Position numbers and translations under genes: made by a program | Shown here: piece by piece, positions 33,161 to 41,318 of the stretch | Layout of the letters: each line of letters starts with the position of its first letter | Numbering within the stretch: the stretch's first letter is position 1 | NCBI RefSeq assembly: GCF_018524365.1 | Contig: NZ_JAEKFT010000036.1 | Location: forward strand, 1 to 41,318 | DNA length: 41,318 nucleotides | Reading direction: 5' to 3' | Source of the DNA: Denitromonas iodatirespirans | GTDB taxonomy: Bacteria; Pseudomonadota; Gammaproteobacteria; Burkholderiales; Rhodocyclaceae | Notes under the pieces: model-generated | Databases searched by the model: none | Told to the model about the DNA's origin: nothing | The model's input: only the letters and a program-made list of their open reading frames with translations

Positions 33161-33980
33161 CCATGAATTTATTTACTAAACCGGTCAGACCCGCACGAAG
33201 GTTGAAATCATCCATTTTCAGAATAAATGGCTGCGTAAGCTGCTGCTTTACTAACGCAGAGCGCTTTGGCAAGTATTCGTCGATTACGTAGCTTTTCCAG
33301 TACTTGTTGCTGGCGAGGTTCGCCTTTGCGGTGCTGTAGACCACGCTGTCCGGGCGTTCAACCATGGTCAGAACCACACCCAAGCATTTTAGCTTTAGGC
33401 CGTAGCTTTTTCGCCGACGGTCTATGATAGACCATAACAAATCGATCCCGATTAGCGAGAGCGGGTCGGGCTTGACCGGAATGATGTAATAATCTGACGC
33501 TATGAGGGCACTGGTCATCCAAACCGACGGCGTGGGCGGAGTGTCCACAATGGCGTAATCAAAGCCTGCTGGTTCGAGATTCTGCTCAATGAATCGTTGA
33601 ATCGCGAATTCTCTGCCTTCACCGTTGGTCATTTCGAGTCGGTAGAGATCAATGTTACCCGGGAGAGCCCAAAGCAAATCCTTCTTTTGTAGGACTATTT
33701 CGCTCAATTCTTTCGGCTCTGACGTCGTTGCGCCTCCCACGACACTTGCAATTGGCTTGATACCTGAGTCAAAGAGGTCTAATACGGTATCAGCGCCATT
33801 CTTCAGGAGGCCCACGTACTCCGAGCCGCTGAAAAGACATTGCGTTGCATTGAACTGGGGGTCGACGTCGATGACTGCCACTTTCTTGTCATGAGTACGG
33901 GCAAGGCAATCAGCGACGTTTAGTGCGAGAGTGGTCTTGCCAACGCCCCCCTTCATGTTCACAAAGCTGATGGTCTTCAT
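33141..33980 (-). CDS. ParA/MinD-family ATPase
   Basis: 279 residues from the ATG at 33980, with AAGG six bases upstream (an ATG at 33986 has no space for a ribosome site). Deviant Walker A 'KGGVGKTTLA' with K10 and K15, then 'VAVIDVDPQFNATQCLF' (Asp40 area, Walker A-prime), and 'FDYAIVDTPPTPSVWM' (Walker B, Asp146). It is a full-length ParA-type ATPase, similar to the chromosome/plasmid or orphan type. These ATPases move cargo along the nucleoid. No ParB or parS is visible. It is the first of three coupled genes of an AT-rich island, unlike the surrounding core genes. Confidence 0.85.
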   Translation of the reverse strand: MKTISFVNMKGGVGKTTLALNVADCLARTHDKKVAVIDVDPQFNATQCLFSGSEYVGLLKNGADTVLDLFDSGIKPIASVVGGATTSEPKELSEIVLQKKDLLWALPGNIDLYRLEMTNGEGREFAIQRFIEQNLEPAGFDYAIVDTPPTPSVWMTSALIASDYYIIPVKPDPLSLIGIDLLWSIIDRRRKSYGLKLKCLGVVLTMVERPDSVVYSTAKANLASNKYWKSYVIDEYLPKRSALVKQQLTQPFILKMDDFNLRAGLTGLVNKFMDDIDGL

Positions 33981-34029
33981 TTTCATCCTTCGGATGGGTT
34001 CCGCCCTGTCGATGTGAACTGGGGGCTAT

Positions 34030-34075
34030 GTACGTAAATAGCCGGAAGCGTACTTCCAAAAAATACTGATGACAA
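34030..34075 (-). promoter_or_regulatory. candidate promoter and dyads of the ParA operon
   Basis: On the minus strand TTGTCA (34075-34070) is followed after 17 bases by TACGCT (34052-34047), a fair sigma-70 type pair. Two overlapping small dyads sit on the -10 region: GGAAG/CTTCC (34044-34057) and GTACG/CGTAC (34030-34053). Autorepression by ParA operons is common, so a repressor site here is plausible. The distance to the start at 33980 is about 65 bases. Confidence 0.35.
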
Positions 34076-34360
34076 CATTGCCTTATATACGGCTTCGGGT
34101 CGATCTCTGCCATTCGCCAAAGCGAGCGAGGGAGAGCCCGACAGGGAGCCAGCTCGCCGACCGGACGCCGCGTGAAAGCCGCAGCGGGTTGCGCAGTTGG
34201 CACGAAACCCATCCCGCCTCCACCGCCAGCAAGCGTAGGTTGGGCTGACGAAGGAAGCCCAACACTCATCGCTCGATGTCTGCACTTCCGATGTTGGGCT
34301 TCGCTGCGCTCAGCCCAACCTACATGATGCTGTCGACCTCAGCCGACCGACCGCAACGGG
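34076..34360. other. non-coding junction right of the ParA island
   Basis: The stretch between the ParA promoter and the pseudogene fragment contains no credible gene. Base composition rises again to the high G+C of the flanks after about 34100. It contains the REP-like element at 34234-34323 and probably marks the right edge of the inserted DNA. No direct-repeat attachment site was found by eye. Confidence 0.5.
34234..34323. repeat. REP-like inverted repeat, GTAGGTTGGG family, second copy
   Basis: CGTAGGTTGGG at 34234 and CCCAACCTAC at 34314-34323 are inverted ends, and GAAGCCCAACA / TGTTGGGCTTC pair inside. It belongs to the family at 18484-18577. It lies between the ParA operon and the sensor kinase gene. 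Confidence 0.85.
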
Positions 34361-34433
34361 GCGACTTCCACCTCCCCACACCACTCGACCATCAAGCACG
34401 AAGAGCGGCTGCGTCAGTTCCTGTCGGGCAAGC

Positions 34434-34441
<8 letters not shown>
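34361..34441 (+). pseudogene. possible 3' remnant of a coding sequence
   Basis: In the plus frame ending TAG at 34439-34441, the last 17 codons read TIKHEERLRQFLSGKLK, a natural-looking protein end with good codon use. The frame continues only a short way up, with no start or known domain, and the kinase gene ends at 34434 on the other strand. It may be the tail of a gene deleted when the island was inserted, or chance. Confidence 0.3.
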
Positions 34442-35738
<1,297 letters not shown>

Positions 35739-35739
35739 G

Positions 35740-36351
35740 TCAGAGGCTCGCCAGGAAGCGGTCGATGGCGTCGCGCAGCACGAGGATCTGGTCCTCCGGC
35801 AACAGCATCACCAGATGGCAGGCAAAGGAGCGCTTCTCGAGGCGGAAGTTCACCTCGACGAACAGGGCGCACGGCGAATCCATGCGGCTGACGTCGAGCA
35901 GGGTGGCCACCTCGGCTTCGGAGGCCATCAGCGAGGGCGCGGAGAAGCCCATCTCGGCGCTGATCTGTTCGGCCAGCCCGCCCAGGCAGGCGCCGACCAG
36001 CACATTGCTCACATCGAGCAGGAGCTCGCGTTCGGCGGCCTCGTCCAGCGAATCGTCGTAGCCCATCAGGTCGGCCAGCTCGCGGCAATGCGCGGCGCCG
36101 AACACCACCACCGCCTCGCCGCGCAGGTCGCCATGAAAGCCCTGGCGCACCGCAGTCACCTTCTCGGCGCCGACTATGCGCTCCAGCGCCGCGGGAATCA
36201 ACGCCGGCTTGAGTACCAGGATGCGCGGCACCGATAGCTGCACGAACTCGCCCAGCACCGCCGCCACCGAGGCGCCGGCCTGGCCCATGCCGATGTTGGT
36301 CAGTTCCTGCAGCGCATCGCGCTGATCTTCGGAAAACAGCGCGGTCGTCAT
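35740..36351 (-). CDS. CheC-like phosphatase
   Basis: 203 residues. Both CheC-type active-site motifs fit exactly: Asp12-x3-Glu16-x2-Asn19-x22-Pro42 in 'DALQELTNIGMGQAG...SVPR', and a second 'E-x3-D-x2-N-x22-P' in 'ELLLDVSNVLVGACLGGLAEQ...SAP', where the middle Glu is replaced by Asp. CheC removes phosphate from CheY. It overlaps the receiver gene by four bases (ATGA), so this receiver is its expected substrate. No CheA, CheW or receptor is in the window, so this is a stand-alone module. Confidence 0.85.
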   Translation of the reverse strand: MTTALFSEDQRDALQELTNIGMGQAGASVAAVLGEFVQLSVPRILVLKPALIPAALERIVGAEKVTAVRQGFHGDLRGEAVVVFGAAHCRELADLMGYDDSLDEAAERELLLDVSNVLVGACLGGLAEQISAEMGFSAPSLMASEAEVATLLDVSRMDSPCALFVEVNFRLEKRSFACHLVMLLPEDQILVLRDAIDRFLASL

Positions 36352-36716
36352 AGTGCCACCCCATAGTCGCGCAGGACCACGCCGAGCTTCTCGGCATCGA
36401 CCGGCTTTTTGACAAAGGCGATCGCCCCCAGCCGCCTGACGCGCTCCTGCGCCTCCGGCTGGATGTCGGCCGACACCACCACCACCAGGCAGTTGAGCCC
36501 CTCGGCGCGCAGCGATTCGAGCACCTGGAAGCCGTCCATCTCGGGCATGGTCAGGTCGAGAAACATCACATCGACGTCGCCCTGGCGATAGGCCGCCATG
36601 GCCTCGACGCCATTGGACGCCTGCCTGACCTCGACATCCCATGACGCCGGCAAGGAGCGAATGAGCATCTTGCGCGCCATTGCCGAGTCGTCCACCACCA
36701 AAACCGTTGATGCCAT
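36348..36716 (-). CDS. single-domain response regulator (CheY-like)
   Basis: 122 residues; a receiver domain only. Acidic pair D9/D10, phospho-site D54 ('DVMFLDLTMPEMDGF'), Lys104 before Pro ('FVKKPVDAEKL'). No output domain, so it works by protein contact. First of the three coupled genes followed by the CheC-like protein and the kinase. The kinase would phosphorylate it and the CheC-like protein would reset it. Confidence 0.93.
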   Translation of the reverse strand: MASTVLVVDDSAMARKMLIRSLPASWDVEVRQASNGVEAMAAYRQGDVDVMFLDLTMPEMDGFQVLESLRAEGLNCLVVVVSADIQPEAQERVRRLGAIAFVKKPVDAEKLGVVLRDYGVAL

Positions 36717-36810
36717 TCAGTTCTCCTTGGCCCCTGGATCCCATGCCATCTGGCTGGGGCGAAGCACCCCATTGTCTACGGCTCAGACAACGGCGTCCCT
36801 CCCGCAGACT

Positions 36811-37665
36811 TTAACGCCACGGGCGCGGCCACCCGACAGGCGGCTGACCGTCGGTAAGGCCGGCCAGCACCTCGCGCAACACACGCCTCTCCAGCCGGGG
36901 CAGATAGCGGCTGCGGTAGAAGCGCCCCTGCGGGCCGAGCCGGAAGGCCTGCCCGGCCGGGGTATAGGCCGGCAGGCAGAGCCCGGTGTCGGCCAGGCCC
37001 GACCGCAGCTGCCGCCACACCGGCGCCATGTCGATGGCACCGCGCCGCAGCGCCGGCGGCATGATGAAGACGGTCTTGCCGAGCAGCCCCTGCGCCACCA
37101 GTTGCTGCACCTCCCAGCCGGTTTCGCCCTGATCGCTGGGGATCATGATGATCCAGCGGGCCGCATCGATCAGGCGCTGGAACATCGCCTTCCACTCGGC
37201 ATCGCTCACCGCGATGCGCCCGGCCCCGATGGCCTCGCCCGGCCGACCGAGCGCCACCAGCGGCAAGGCCGGCGCCAGCGCACCGGCCAGCAGACGCTCG
37301 AACTCCAGCGTCGGCTCATGGGCGAAATAGCGCGGCAGGATCGGCAGGCCGCGCCAGCGGCGGTTCGTCACGGTGAGCCGGCCGGTGACCGAGAACGGGC
37401 GCAGGTACACCGCAAAGTGTGGCGGCGTGTCGCCAGGCGACGCGTTCAGCAAGCGCTGCAACACCCGCGTCGCCCGCGCATCGCGCCGACGCTGCACCCA
37501 GCGCCGCCCCAGGGCGGTGAAGCCCTGCCCGAGCACCAGCAAACAGCCGCAGGCGATGGCCGTGGCCGACACCGGCAGGCCGCCGCCCAGATCCTGGCGG
37601 GTCAACAGATGCACCGCCACCACCAGCGCTGCCAACAGGTAGCAGTAGTGCGCCAGCACCTTCAT
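36811..37665 (-). CDS. membrane protein with TIR-like domain
   Basis: 284 residues from the ATG at 37665, which overlaps the stop of the upstream gene (ATGA). Two hydrophobic helices at about 6-22 and 32-50, then a cytoplasmic domain: 'FAVYLRPFSVTG' (strand), 'EPTLEFERLLAGALAPALPLVALGRPG', 'EWKAMFQRLIDAARWIIMIPSDQGETGWEVQQLVAQGLLGKTVFIMPP'. The order of strands and helices and the 'TGWEV' Glu resemble TIR/STALD-type folds; proteins of the type 'YLRPF' with membrane helices occur widely unannotated. A function, such as NAD cleavage, is not shown. It has no other recognisable motif. Confidence 0.55.
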   Translation of the reverse strand: MKVLAHYCYLLAALVVAVHLLTRQDLGGGLPVSATAIACGCLLVLGQGFTALGRRWVQRRRDARATRVLQRLLNASPGDTPPHFAVYLRPFSVTGRLTVTNRRWRGLPILPRYFAHEPTLEFERLLAGALAPALPLVALGRPGEAIGAGRIAVSDAEWKAMFQRLIDAARWIIMIPSDQGETGWEVQQLVAQGLLGKTVFIMPPALRRGAIDMAPVWRQLRSGLADTGLCLPAYTPAGQAFRLGPQGRFYRSRYLPRLERRVLREVLAGLTDGQPPVGWPRPWR

Positions 37666-38921
37666 GGCCGCCCCCCGCAAGCGTCGACCTCGGGCAAGGG
37701 CTGCGCGAGCAGCACCGACGCGTCCCAAGTGCGCAGGCACTGCTCATAGTCCCGTTCGGCCGCCAGACGGGCCAGGATCGCGTCGATCACCGCGGCATGC
37801 GCCGGGTCGGTGACGCGCGCACGTGCCGCGGCAAACACGGCCGCCTCGGTCGCCCGGTTCTCGAACCAGGTGCGCGGCACGGCCAGTGGATCGGCCGCCC
37901 CGGCCGGCAGAGGCAACACCAGCACGGCCAGCCAGCGCAGGCGCATGCCGGCAAAGCCCATCAAGGCGTGATCCAGCCGATGGTCGATGGTCGCATCGCT
38001 CAGTCCGCCCTCGCCAAGCTGCGCCTCCAGCCGCGCCAGATCGCCATCCAGCGCGGCGTCGAGCCGGCGGATCGGCGCCAGCAGCTGCTGACGGTGCGCG
38101 GCATAGTGCCGGCGCAGCGCAGCCGCCTGCGCGTCCAGCGCCGATACGCTCAACCCGGGCGCTGCCGCCAGAAAAGCGCGCGCGGCCGGCACCAGCTGGG
38201 CTTCCGCCGCCCTGGCGGTGGCCGCCCGCTGCACGCTGAGATCGATCCACGGATCGGCCAGCAGGGCCAACGGCAAGGCCAGATAGGCCACCAGCTGACC
38301 GCTCTGGCGCATGAGCCCGGCCCCGCTGCGCCCCAACGCCCCCCCGGCGCGCAACGCCAGGAAACCGACACCGGCGCCGCCATGGCGCCACACGGTCAGC
38401 AGCCCGTCACGCAGGTCCTCCCCGGCGTGGCGCAAACGCCGCGCCCACGACCCGTGCCCGGCCCCCTCGCCGCGCCGCCGTTCGCGGCGCATGGCGCGCG
38501 CCCGGCGCAAGCGACCGATACGCCCCGCCGCCCGCGGCCGGGGGAGCGCCTCCGCCATCGCCCGCCAGCCGCGCCGGCCGGCCTCGCTCAACCCCACCGC
38601 CACGGCCACACAACCCGCCGCGCAAACCAACAGGCTCGCGAGGCTGGCGGCCGTGCCCGCCGGGTCCGCCGACAGCCCCGACAGCAACTCGCCCCCGGCC
38701 CGCTGCCACACCTCGACGCCCTGACGCCGGTCCGACAGCGCCAGCACGATGCCATCGACCGTCACCAGCGGATGCCACAGCCAATGGCCGAGGGCCGCGG
38801 CGACACGCTGCACGCCATCGGCCAGCCCCTCGCCGACGCCGCCCATGCTGTCCCCAAGCGTCGCCGCCCAGGCGGTGGCAGGCAGGCACCAGGGCAGGAG
38901 GCGAAAACGGCGCAGGGGCAT
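37662..38921 (-). CDS. unknown multi-membrane-segment protein
   Basis: 419 residues from the ATG at 38921, where a signal-like start (MPLRRFRLLPWCLPATAWA) is found; the ATG at 38975 would add 18 residues and no ribosome site is clear for either. Hydrophobic segments are near 80-100, 215-235 and 330-345; in between are long Ala/Arg-rich helical stretches ('LDAQAAALRRHYAAHRQQLLAPIRRLDAALDGDLARLEAQLGEG'), which may be coiled coils. No family is recognised. It overlaps the following gene by four bases, so the two probably form a complex. Confidence 0.55.
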   Translation of the reverse strand: MPLRRFRLLPWCLPATAWAATLGDSMGGVGEGLADGVQRVAAALGHWLWHPLVTVDGIVLALSDRRQGVEVWQRAGGELLSGLSADPAGTAASLASLLVCAAGCVAVAVGLSEAGRRGWRAMAEALPRPRAAGRIGRLRRARAMRRERRRGEGAGHGSWARRLRHAGEDLRDGLLTVWRHGGAGVGFLALRAGGALGRSGAGLMRQSGQLVAYLALPLALLADPWIDLSVQRAATARAAEAQLVPAARAFLAAAPGLSVSALDAQAAALRRHYAAHRQQLLAPIRRLDAALDGDLARLEAQLGEGGLSDATIDHRLDHALMGFAGMRLRWLAVLVLPLPAGAADPLAVPRTWFENRATEAAVFAAARARVTDPAHAAVIDAILARLAAERDYEQCLRTWDASVLLAQPLPEVDACGGRP

Positions 38922-39244
38922 GGGCAAGGTGGCGGCGCGCGGACGCTCAGCGGCAATGCGCGCCGGAGTGGGCATGCTTGAGCTATAGCCACTGGCCGGG
39001 CGCAGATCAAACCGGCTGACAGCCGCAAGCCCCCCTCCCGCCGCCGCAGTGGCATCATGCCGGAAAGGCGATTGGATGCGCCCACCCACGCAGGCATGGT
39101 CGCCGCCGACGCCTCCGCCGACGATCCTTGTCAGGCGCGTTGGCCGGCAATCGCACCGGATTTGCGTCCGCGCAAGGCGCGCCCGGGCCAGCGTCGGCAA
39201 GCTGGGCGCTTCATCTGCCTTTGCCACTCAAGGAGAACCGATCG

Positions 39245-39739
39245 ATGTCGATGCTGACCCGACTGTGCGGCCTGCTGGCCATCACCGCGGCGCTCGGCCT
39301 GCCCATGCTGGCCGGCGCCGCCGACGCCAACCCCGGCGAACACCCCATCCACCAGATTGCCCGCACCGGCACCGGCGCCGAGGTCGCCGCCGCGCTCAAA
39401 GCCAACCCCAAGGCACGCGACGCGCGCACCGCGCGCGGCTCCACGCCGCTGCATCTGGCCGCCATGAATTCCGACCTCAGCGCCATGCGTGCGTTGATCG
39501 CCGCCGGCGCCGATCCCAACGCCCGCGACGAAGACGGCTCCACCCCGCTGCACATGGCCGCCTACGCCAGCCGCGCCGACAACGCGCAGATCCTGCTCGA
39601 CGCCGGTGCCGACCCGGTGGCCAAGAACCTCGCCGGCCGCGACCCGGCCGCCATGGGCCGCAAGGTCAAGGCCGACGAAGCGGTCGGCATCATCTCGCTA
39701 TGGATTCTCAAAGGCTGCCAGGCCGGCAAGCCGTGCTGA
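39245..39739 (+). CDS. periplasmic ankyrin-repeat protein
   Basis: 164 residues from the ATG at 39245 (AAGGAG nine bases upstream). A signal peptide ends LAGAADA. Then about three ankyrin repeats: 'HPIHQIARTGTGAEVAAALKANPKARDARTARGSTPLHLAAMNSDLSAMRALIAAGADPNARDEDGSTPLHMAAYASRADNAQILLDAGADPVAKNLAGRDP'. The C-terminus has two Cys (GCQAGKPC). Ankyrin repeats mediate protein binding. It is followed by the DUF411 gene 11 bases later. Confidence 0.88.
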   Translation: MSMLTRLCGLLAITAALGLPMLAGAADANPGEHPIHQIARTGTGAEVAAALKANPKARDARTARGSTPLHLAAMNSDLSAMRALIAAGADPNARDEDGSTPLHMAAYASRADNAQILLDAGADPVAKNLAGRDPAAMGRKVKADEAVGIISLWILKGCQAGKPC

Positions 39740-39750
39740 AGGAGGCCACC

Positions 39751-40251
39751 ATGAAAGCACTGCTCACCGCCGCCCTGCTCGCCCTGACCGGCACCGCCGC
39801 CCATGCCGAGGCCGCGCCGCCCCAGATCGAGATGTACACCCCCACCGTCTGCCTGGCCTGCATCGACTACGCCGAGCACCTGCGTCAGCACGGCTTCAAG
39901 GTCACGGTGAACCGACTGCCGATGGACGATCTCGACGCCACCAAGCAGCGCCTGAACGTCCCAGCCGGCTACCGCGCGATCCCCTCGGCCACGGTCGCCG
40001 GCTACTTCATCGAAGGCCATGTCCCGGCCGAGGACATCCAGCGCCTGCTCAAGGACAAACCCGACGCCCGCGGCCTGGCCGTGCCCGGCCTGCCGCTCGG
40101 CGCGCCCGGCCGCGAGTACTCCAGCCCCACCTGCGAGACCGGCTGCACCACGCTCGACAAGACCAAGGGCACCGAACGCCCGCGGCGCGAGCCGTTCAAT
40201 ACCTTCCTGATCCTCAAGGACGGGGACAGCAAGGTGTGGTGGCGGCACTGA
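39751..40251 (+). CDS. DUF411-family protein with altered metal motif
   Basis: 166 residues with a signal peptide ending AAHAEA and a ribosome site GGAGG before the ATG. The DUF411 backbone is clear: 'YTPTVCLACIDYAEHLRQHGFKVTVNRLPMDDL', 'GYFIEGHVPAEDIQRLLKDKPDARGLAVPGLPLGAPGREY'. Where the family has CGCC this protein has C34-L-A-C37, and where it has SCHTA it reads PSATV, so the second Cys-His site is lost. A C-terminal extension has CETGC and continues for about 35 residues. DUF411 proteins are linked to copper binding. The changed sites may indicate a different metal or redox role. Confidence 0.8.
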   Translation: MKALLTAALLALTGTAAHAEAAPPQIEMYTPTVCLACIDYAEHLRQHGFKVTVNRLPMDDLDATKQRLNVPAGYRAIPSATVAGYFIEGHVPAEDIQRLLKDKPDARGLAVPGLPLGAPGREYSSPTCETGCTTLDKTKGTERPRREPFNTFLILKDGDSKVWWRH

Positions 40252-40920
40252 GGGGGTGATGGCGGCACCGGCGCGGCGCCCGGCAGAAGGCCGGCACCCA
40301 CCCGCGCAGCCGCCTTCATCCGCCGCAGGCGATTGCTCAGACGAAATTGCCTGAATTGTCACATCGGGGCGCAGCCACATTGCGCCTTCGGTGGCTCGAC
40401 GGACGTGCCTTCGGCGCGCTTGGATTGGCCGGGTCTCGCCCCGGCGGGCGACCTACTTTCTTGCTTGTGCAAGAAAGATAGGCAAAGAAGCACACCCCAC
40501 TGTCGTGGCCCTTCGGGCTTCCCTCCCTCCGCAAGCACGGGGCGGGCAGCTTCGCAAACTCGCCCTGCGGGCTCAAACAGCGAAGCCGCTTTTTCCGCCC
40601 CGTACTTGCTGCGCTCGGCACGACAGAGGGGGATGGGTGCCAGCCGGCAGCAGCGGTGCAGGTTTTTGTAGGGCGGGTTCCAACTCGCCAATGGCCTGCG
40701 AACGAATACCAAAGGCGGTTTGAAACCCGCCCTACGCAGCACCAAGCGGGCAATGGCGAAGCCGAGCCCGCGTGCCCTCCCCCTTCTGTGCCGCCGAACG
40801 GAGAACGGCGACGGCGGGAATTGTCGTGTCGCTGTTTGAGCCCGCAGGGCGAGTTTGCGACACGACCCGCCGGCGCCGGGCGTAGAGAGGGCACCGGCGA
40901 AGCCGGCGGCACAGTCGGGG
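40252..40920. other. gene-free intergenic region built of inverted repeats
   Basis: No gene is supported in this 670 bases. It holds a perfect 30-base inverted repeat (40552-40581 with 40831-40860), a smaller inverted repeat (40668-40679 with 40724-40735) nested inside it, and sequences of the type 'CTTGCTTGTGCAAGAAAG' and 'AAGAAGCACACCCC' (40462-40500) that are common intergenic repeats in Gram-negative genomes. The frames in it encode the repeat-type peptides often mis-annotated as proteins. Confidence 0.7.
40552..40860. repeat. 30-base perfect inverted repeat with nested REP-like hairpin
   Basis: The left arm TCGCAAACTCGCCCTGCGGG... (40552-40581) and the right arm GCTGTTTGAGCCCGCAGGGC... 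(40831-40860) are exact reverse complements of 30 bases. Between them lies another element with arms GTAGGGCGGGTT (40668-40679) and AACCCGCCCTAC (40724-40735). No gene lies between the arms. Confidence 0.9.
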
Positions 40921-40921
40921 G

Positions 40922-41318
40922 TGTACGGTTCACACTCATCGGTAACAAATCGGTTCAAAGACATGGGTAACAACTTCTACCCTGCATGGGAGCGGATAGG
41001 AGGGCAGCCCCATGCCTTGGAACGAGGTCAAACCGATGGACCAACGGGTTCTGTTCATAGCCGATCACCTGCGTGATCGCTACAGCTTCGGCGAGCTGTG
41101 CTCGCGCTACGGGATCAGCCGCAAGACTGGCTACAAATGGCTTGGGCGCTATCGGCGCGATGGCGTGGAGGGGCTCGAGGAGCGCAGTCGGCGGCCACAT
41201 CACTGCGCCACCGCCTACCCCTTCGCCGTGCGCCAGGCCGTCATCGAGCTGCGCACCGACGGGGGCGACGTGCTCGGCCCCAAGAAGATCCAGGCCCTGC
41301 TGGCACGGCGCTATCCCG
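40922..41318 (+). mobile_element. IS481-family insertion sequence, left part
   Basis: The end begins TGTACGGTTCACACTCATCG and then has GGTAACA twice (40951-40957 and 40976-40982), the repeated transposase-binding pattern typical of IS481-type ends. The element continues beyond the right edge. It lies directly next to the inverted-repeat region. The terminal position is judged from the TGT start alone. Confidence 0.7.
41012..41318 (+). CDS. IS481-family transposase, N-terminal part
   Basis: The frame starts 'MPWNEVKPMDQRVLFIADHL' and continues 'RYSFGELCSRYGISRKTGYKWLGRYRRDGVEGLEERSRRPH', the helix-turn-helix of IS481/IS3-like transposases, followed by 'VIELRTDGGDVLGPKKIQALLARRYP'. The gene is cut by the right edge after 102 codons, before the DDE integrase domain. 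It looks intact as far as it goes. The IS481 call rests on the 'MPW-E' start and the GTAACA repeats. Confidence 0.88.
   Translation, partial: MPWNEVKPMDQRVLFIADHLRDRYSFGELCSRYGISRKTGYKWLGRYRRDGVEGLEERSRRPHHCATAYPFAVRQAVIELRTDGGDVLGPKKIQALLARRYP

Noticed and set aside
40337-40973. Two long minus-strand and several plus-strand frames in the right intergenic region
   Set aside because: They encode the peptides typical of intergenic repeats (for example QESRSPAGARPGQSKRA) and span inverted repeats.
40955-41203. A minus-strand frame at the IS end
   Set aside because: It is antisense to the transposase N-terminus, which has the better-supported frame.

Overview
The window is a high-G+C chromosomal segment from what looks like a betaproteobacterium of the Rhodocyclales type (Azoarcus/Thauera-like). 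I infer this from the codon and base usage, the abundance of c-type cytochromes, the dadA-alr-Lrp and cytochrome c4/SCO/UbiE arrangements and the families of short palindromic intergenic repeats; no rRNA or tRNA gene is present to confirm it. The left edge cuts a VgrG-like type VI secretion spike gene and the right edge cuts an IS481-type transposase.

Layout: (1) 1-1628, minus strand: VgrG N-terminus, a PEP mutase/isocitrate-lyase-like enzyme and a small lipoprotein. (2) 1881-10853, plus strand: a five-gene operon of periplasmic haem proteins (a large RoxA-like di-haem protein, a lipoprotein, a second two-haem-motif protein and two paralogous membrane-anchored di-haem cytochromes), interrupted before its last gene by a 134-bp tandem repeat array. 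(3) 10878-15330: an NhaR-like LysR regulator, a small stress group (RaiA/HPF-like, TerB-like, CBS), a second LysR next to an SDR with an altered active site, and an RRM-like small protein. (4) 15482-18465: Lrp regulator diverging from dadA and alr, the D-/L-alanine catabolic module, with a good Lrp-box match between them. (5) 18595-23409, minus strand: a five-gene electron-transfer operon: a NirB-like FAD/[2Fe-2S] protein fused to a di-haem b membrane domain, an 11-haem cytochrome, a Tll0287-like haem protein, a mono-haem cytochrome and a truncated haemoglobin.

(6) 24061-29792: ArsC, an HDOD protein, then the plus-strand series cytochrome c4, small periplasmic protein, SCO1, UbiE/MenG, MenA and a BASS transporter, pointing to respiratory-chain and quinone assembly. 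(7) 29798-31662: an EamA transporter and an ATP-grasp protein. (8) 31877-33980: a visibly AT-richer three-gene accessory operon (ParA-like ATPase plus two unknown proteins, one possibly HEPN-like). (9) 34434-36716: response regulator, CheC-like phosphatase, PAS histidine kinase. (10) 36811-38921: two overlapping genes for unknown membrane proteins, one with a TIR-like domain. (11) 39245-40251: periplasmic ankyrin-repeat protein and a divergent DUF411 protein. (12) 40252-41318: intergenic inverted-repeat DNA and the start of an IS481-family element.

The best candidates for something undescribed are the single-chain NAD(P)H-to-haem b conduit with its 11-haem partner (region 5), the RoxA-like cytochrome operon (region 2), and the ParA/HEPN-like island (region 8). 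All functions are inferred from sequence reading alone; no search was run.
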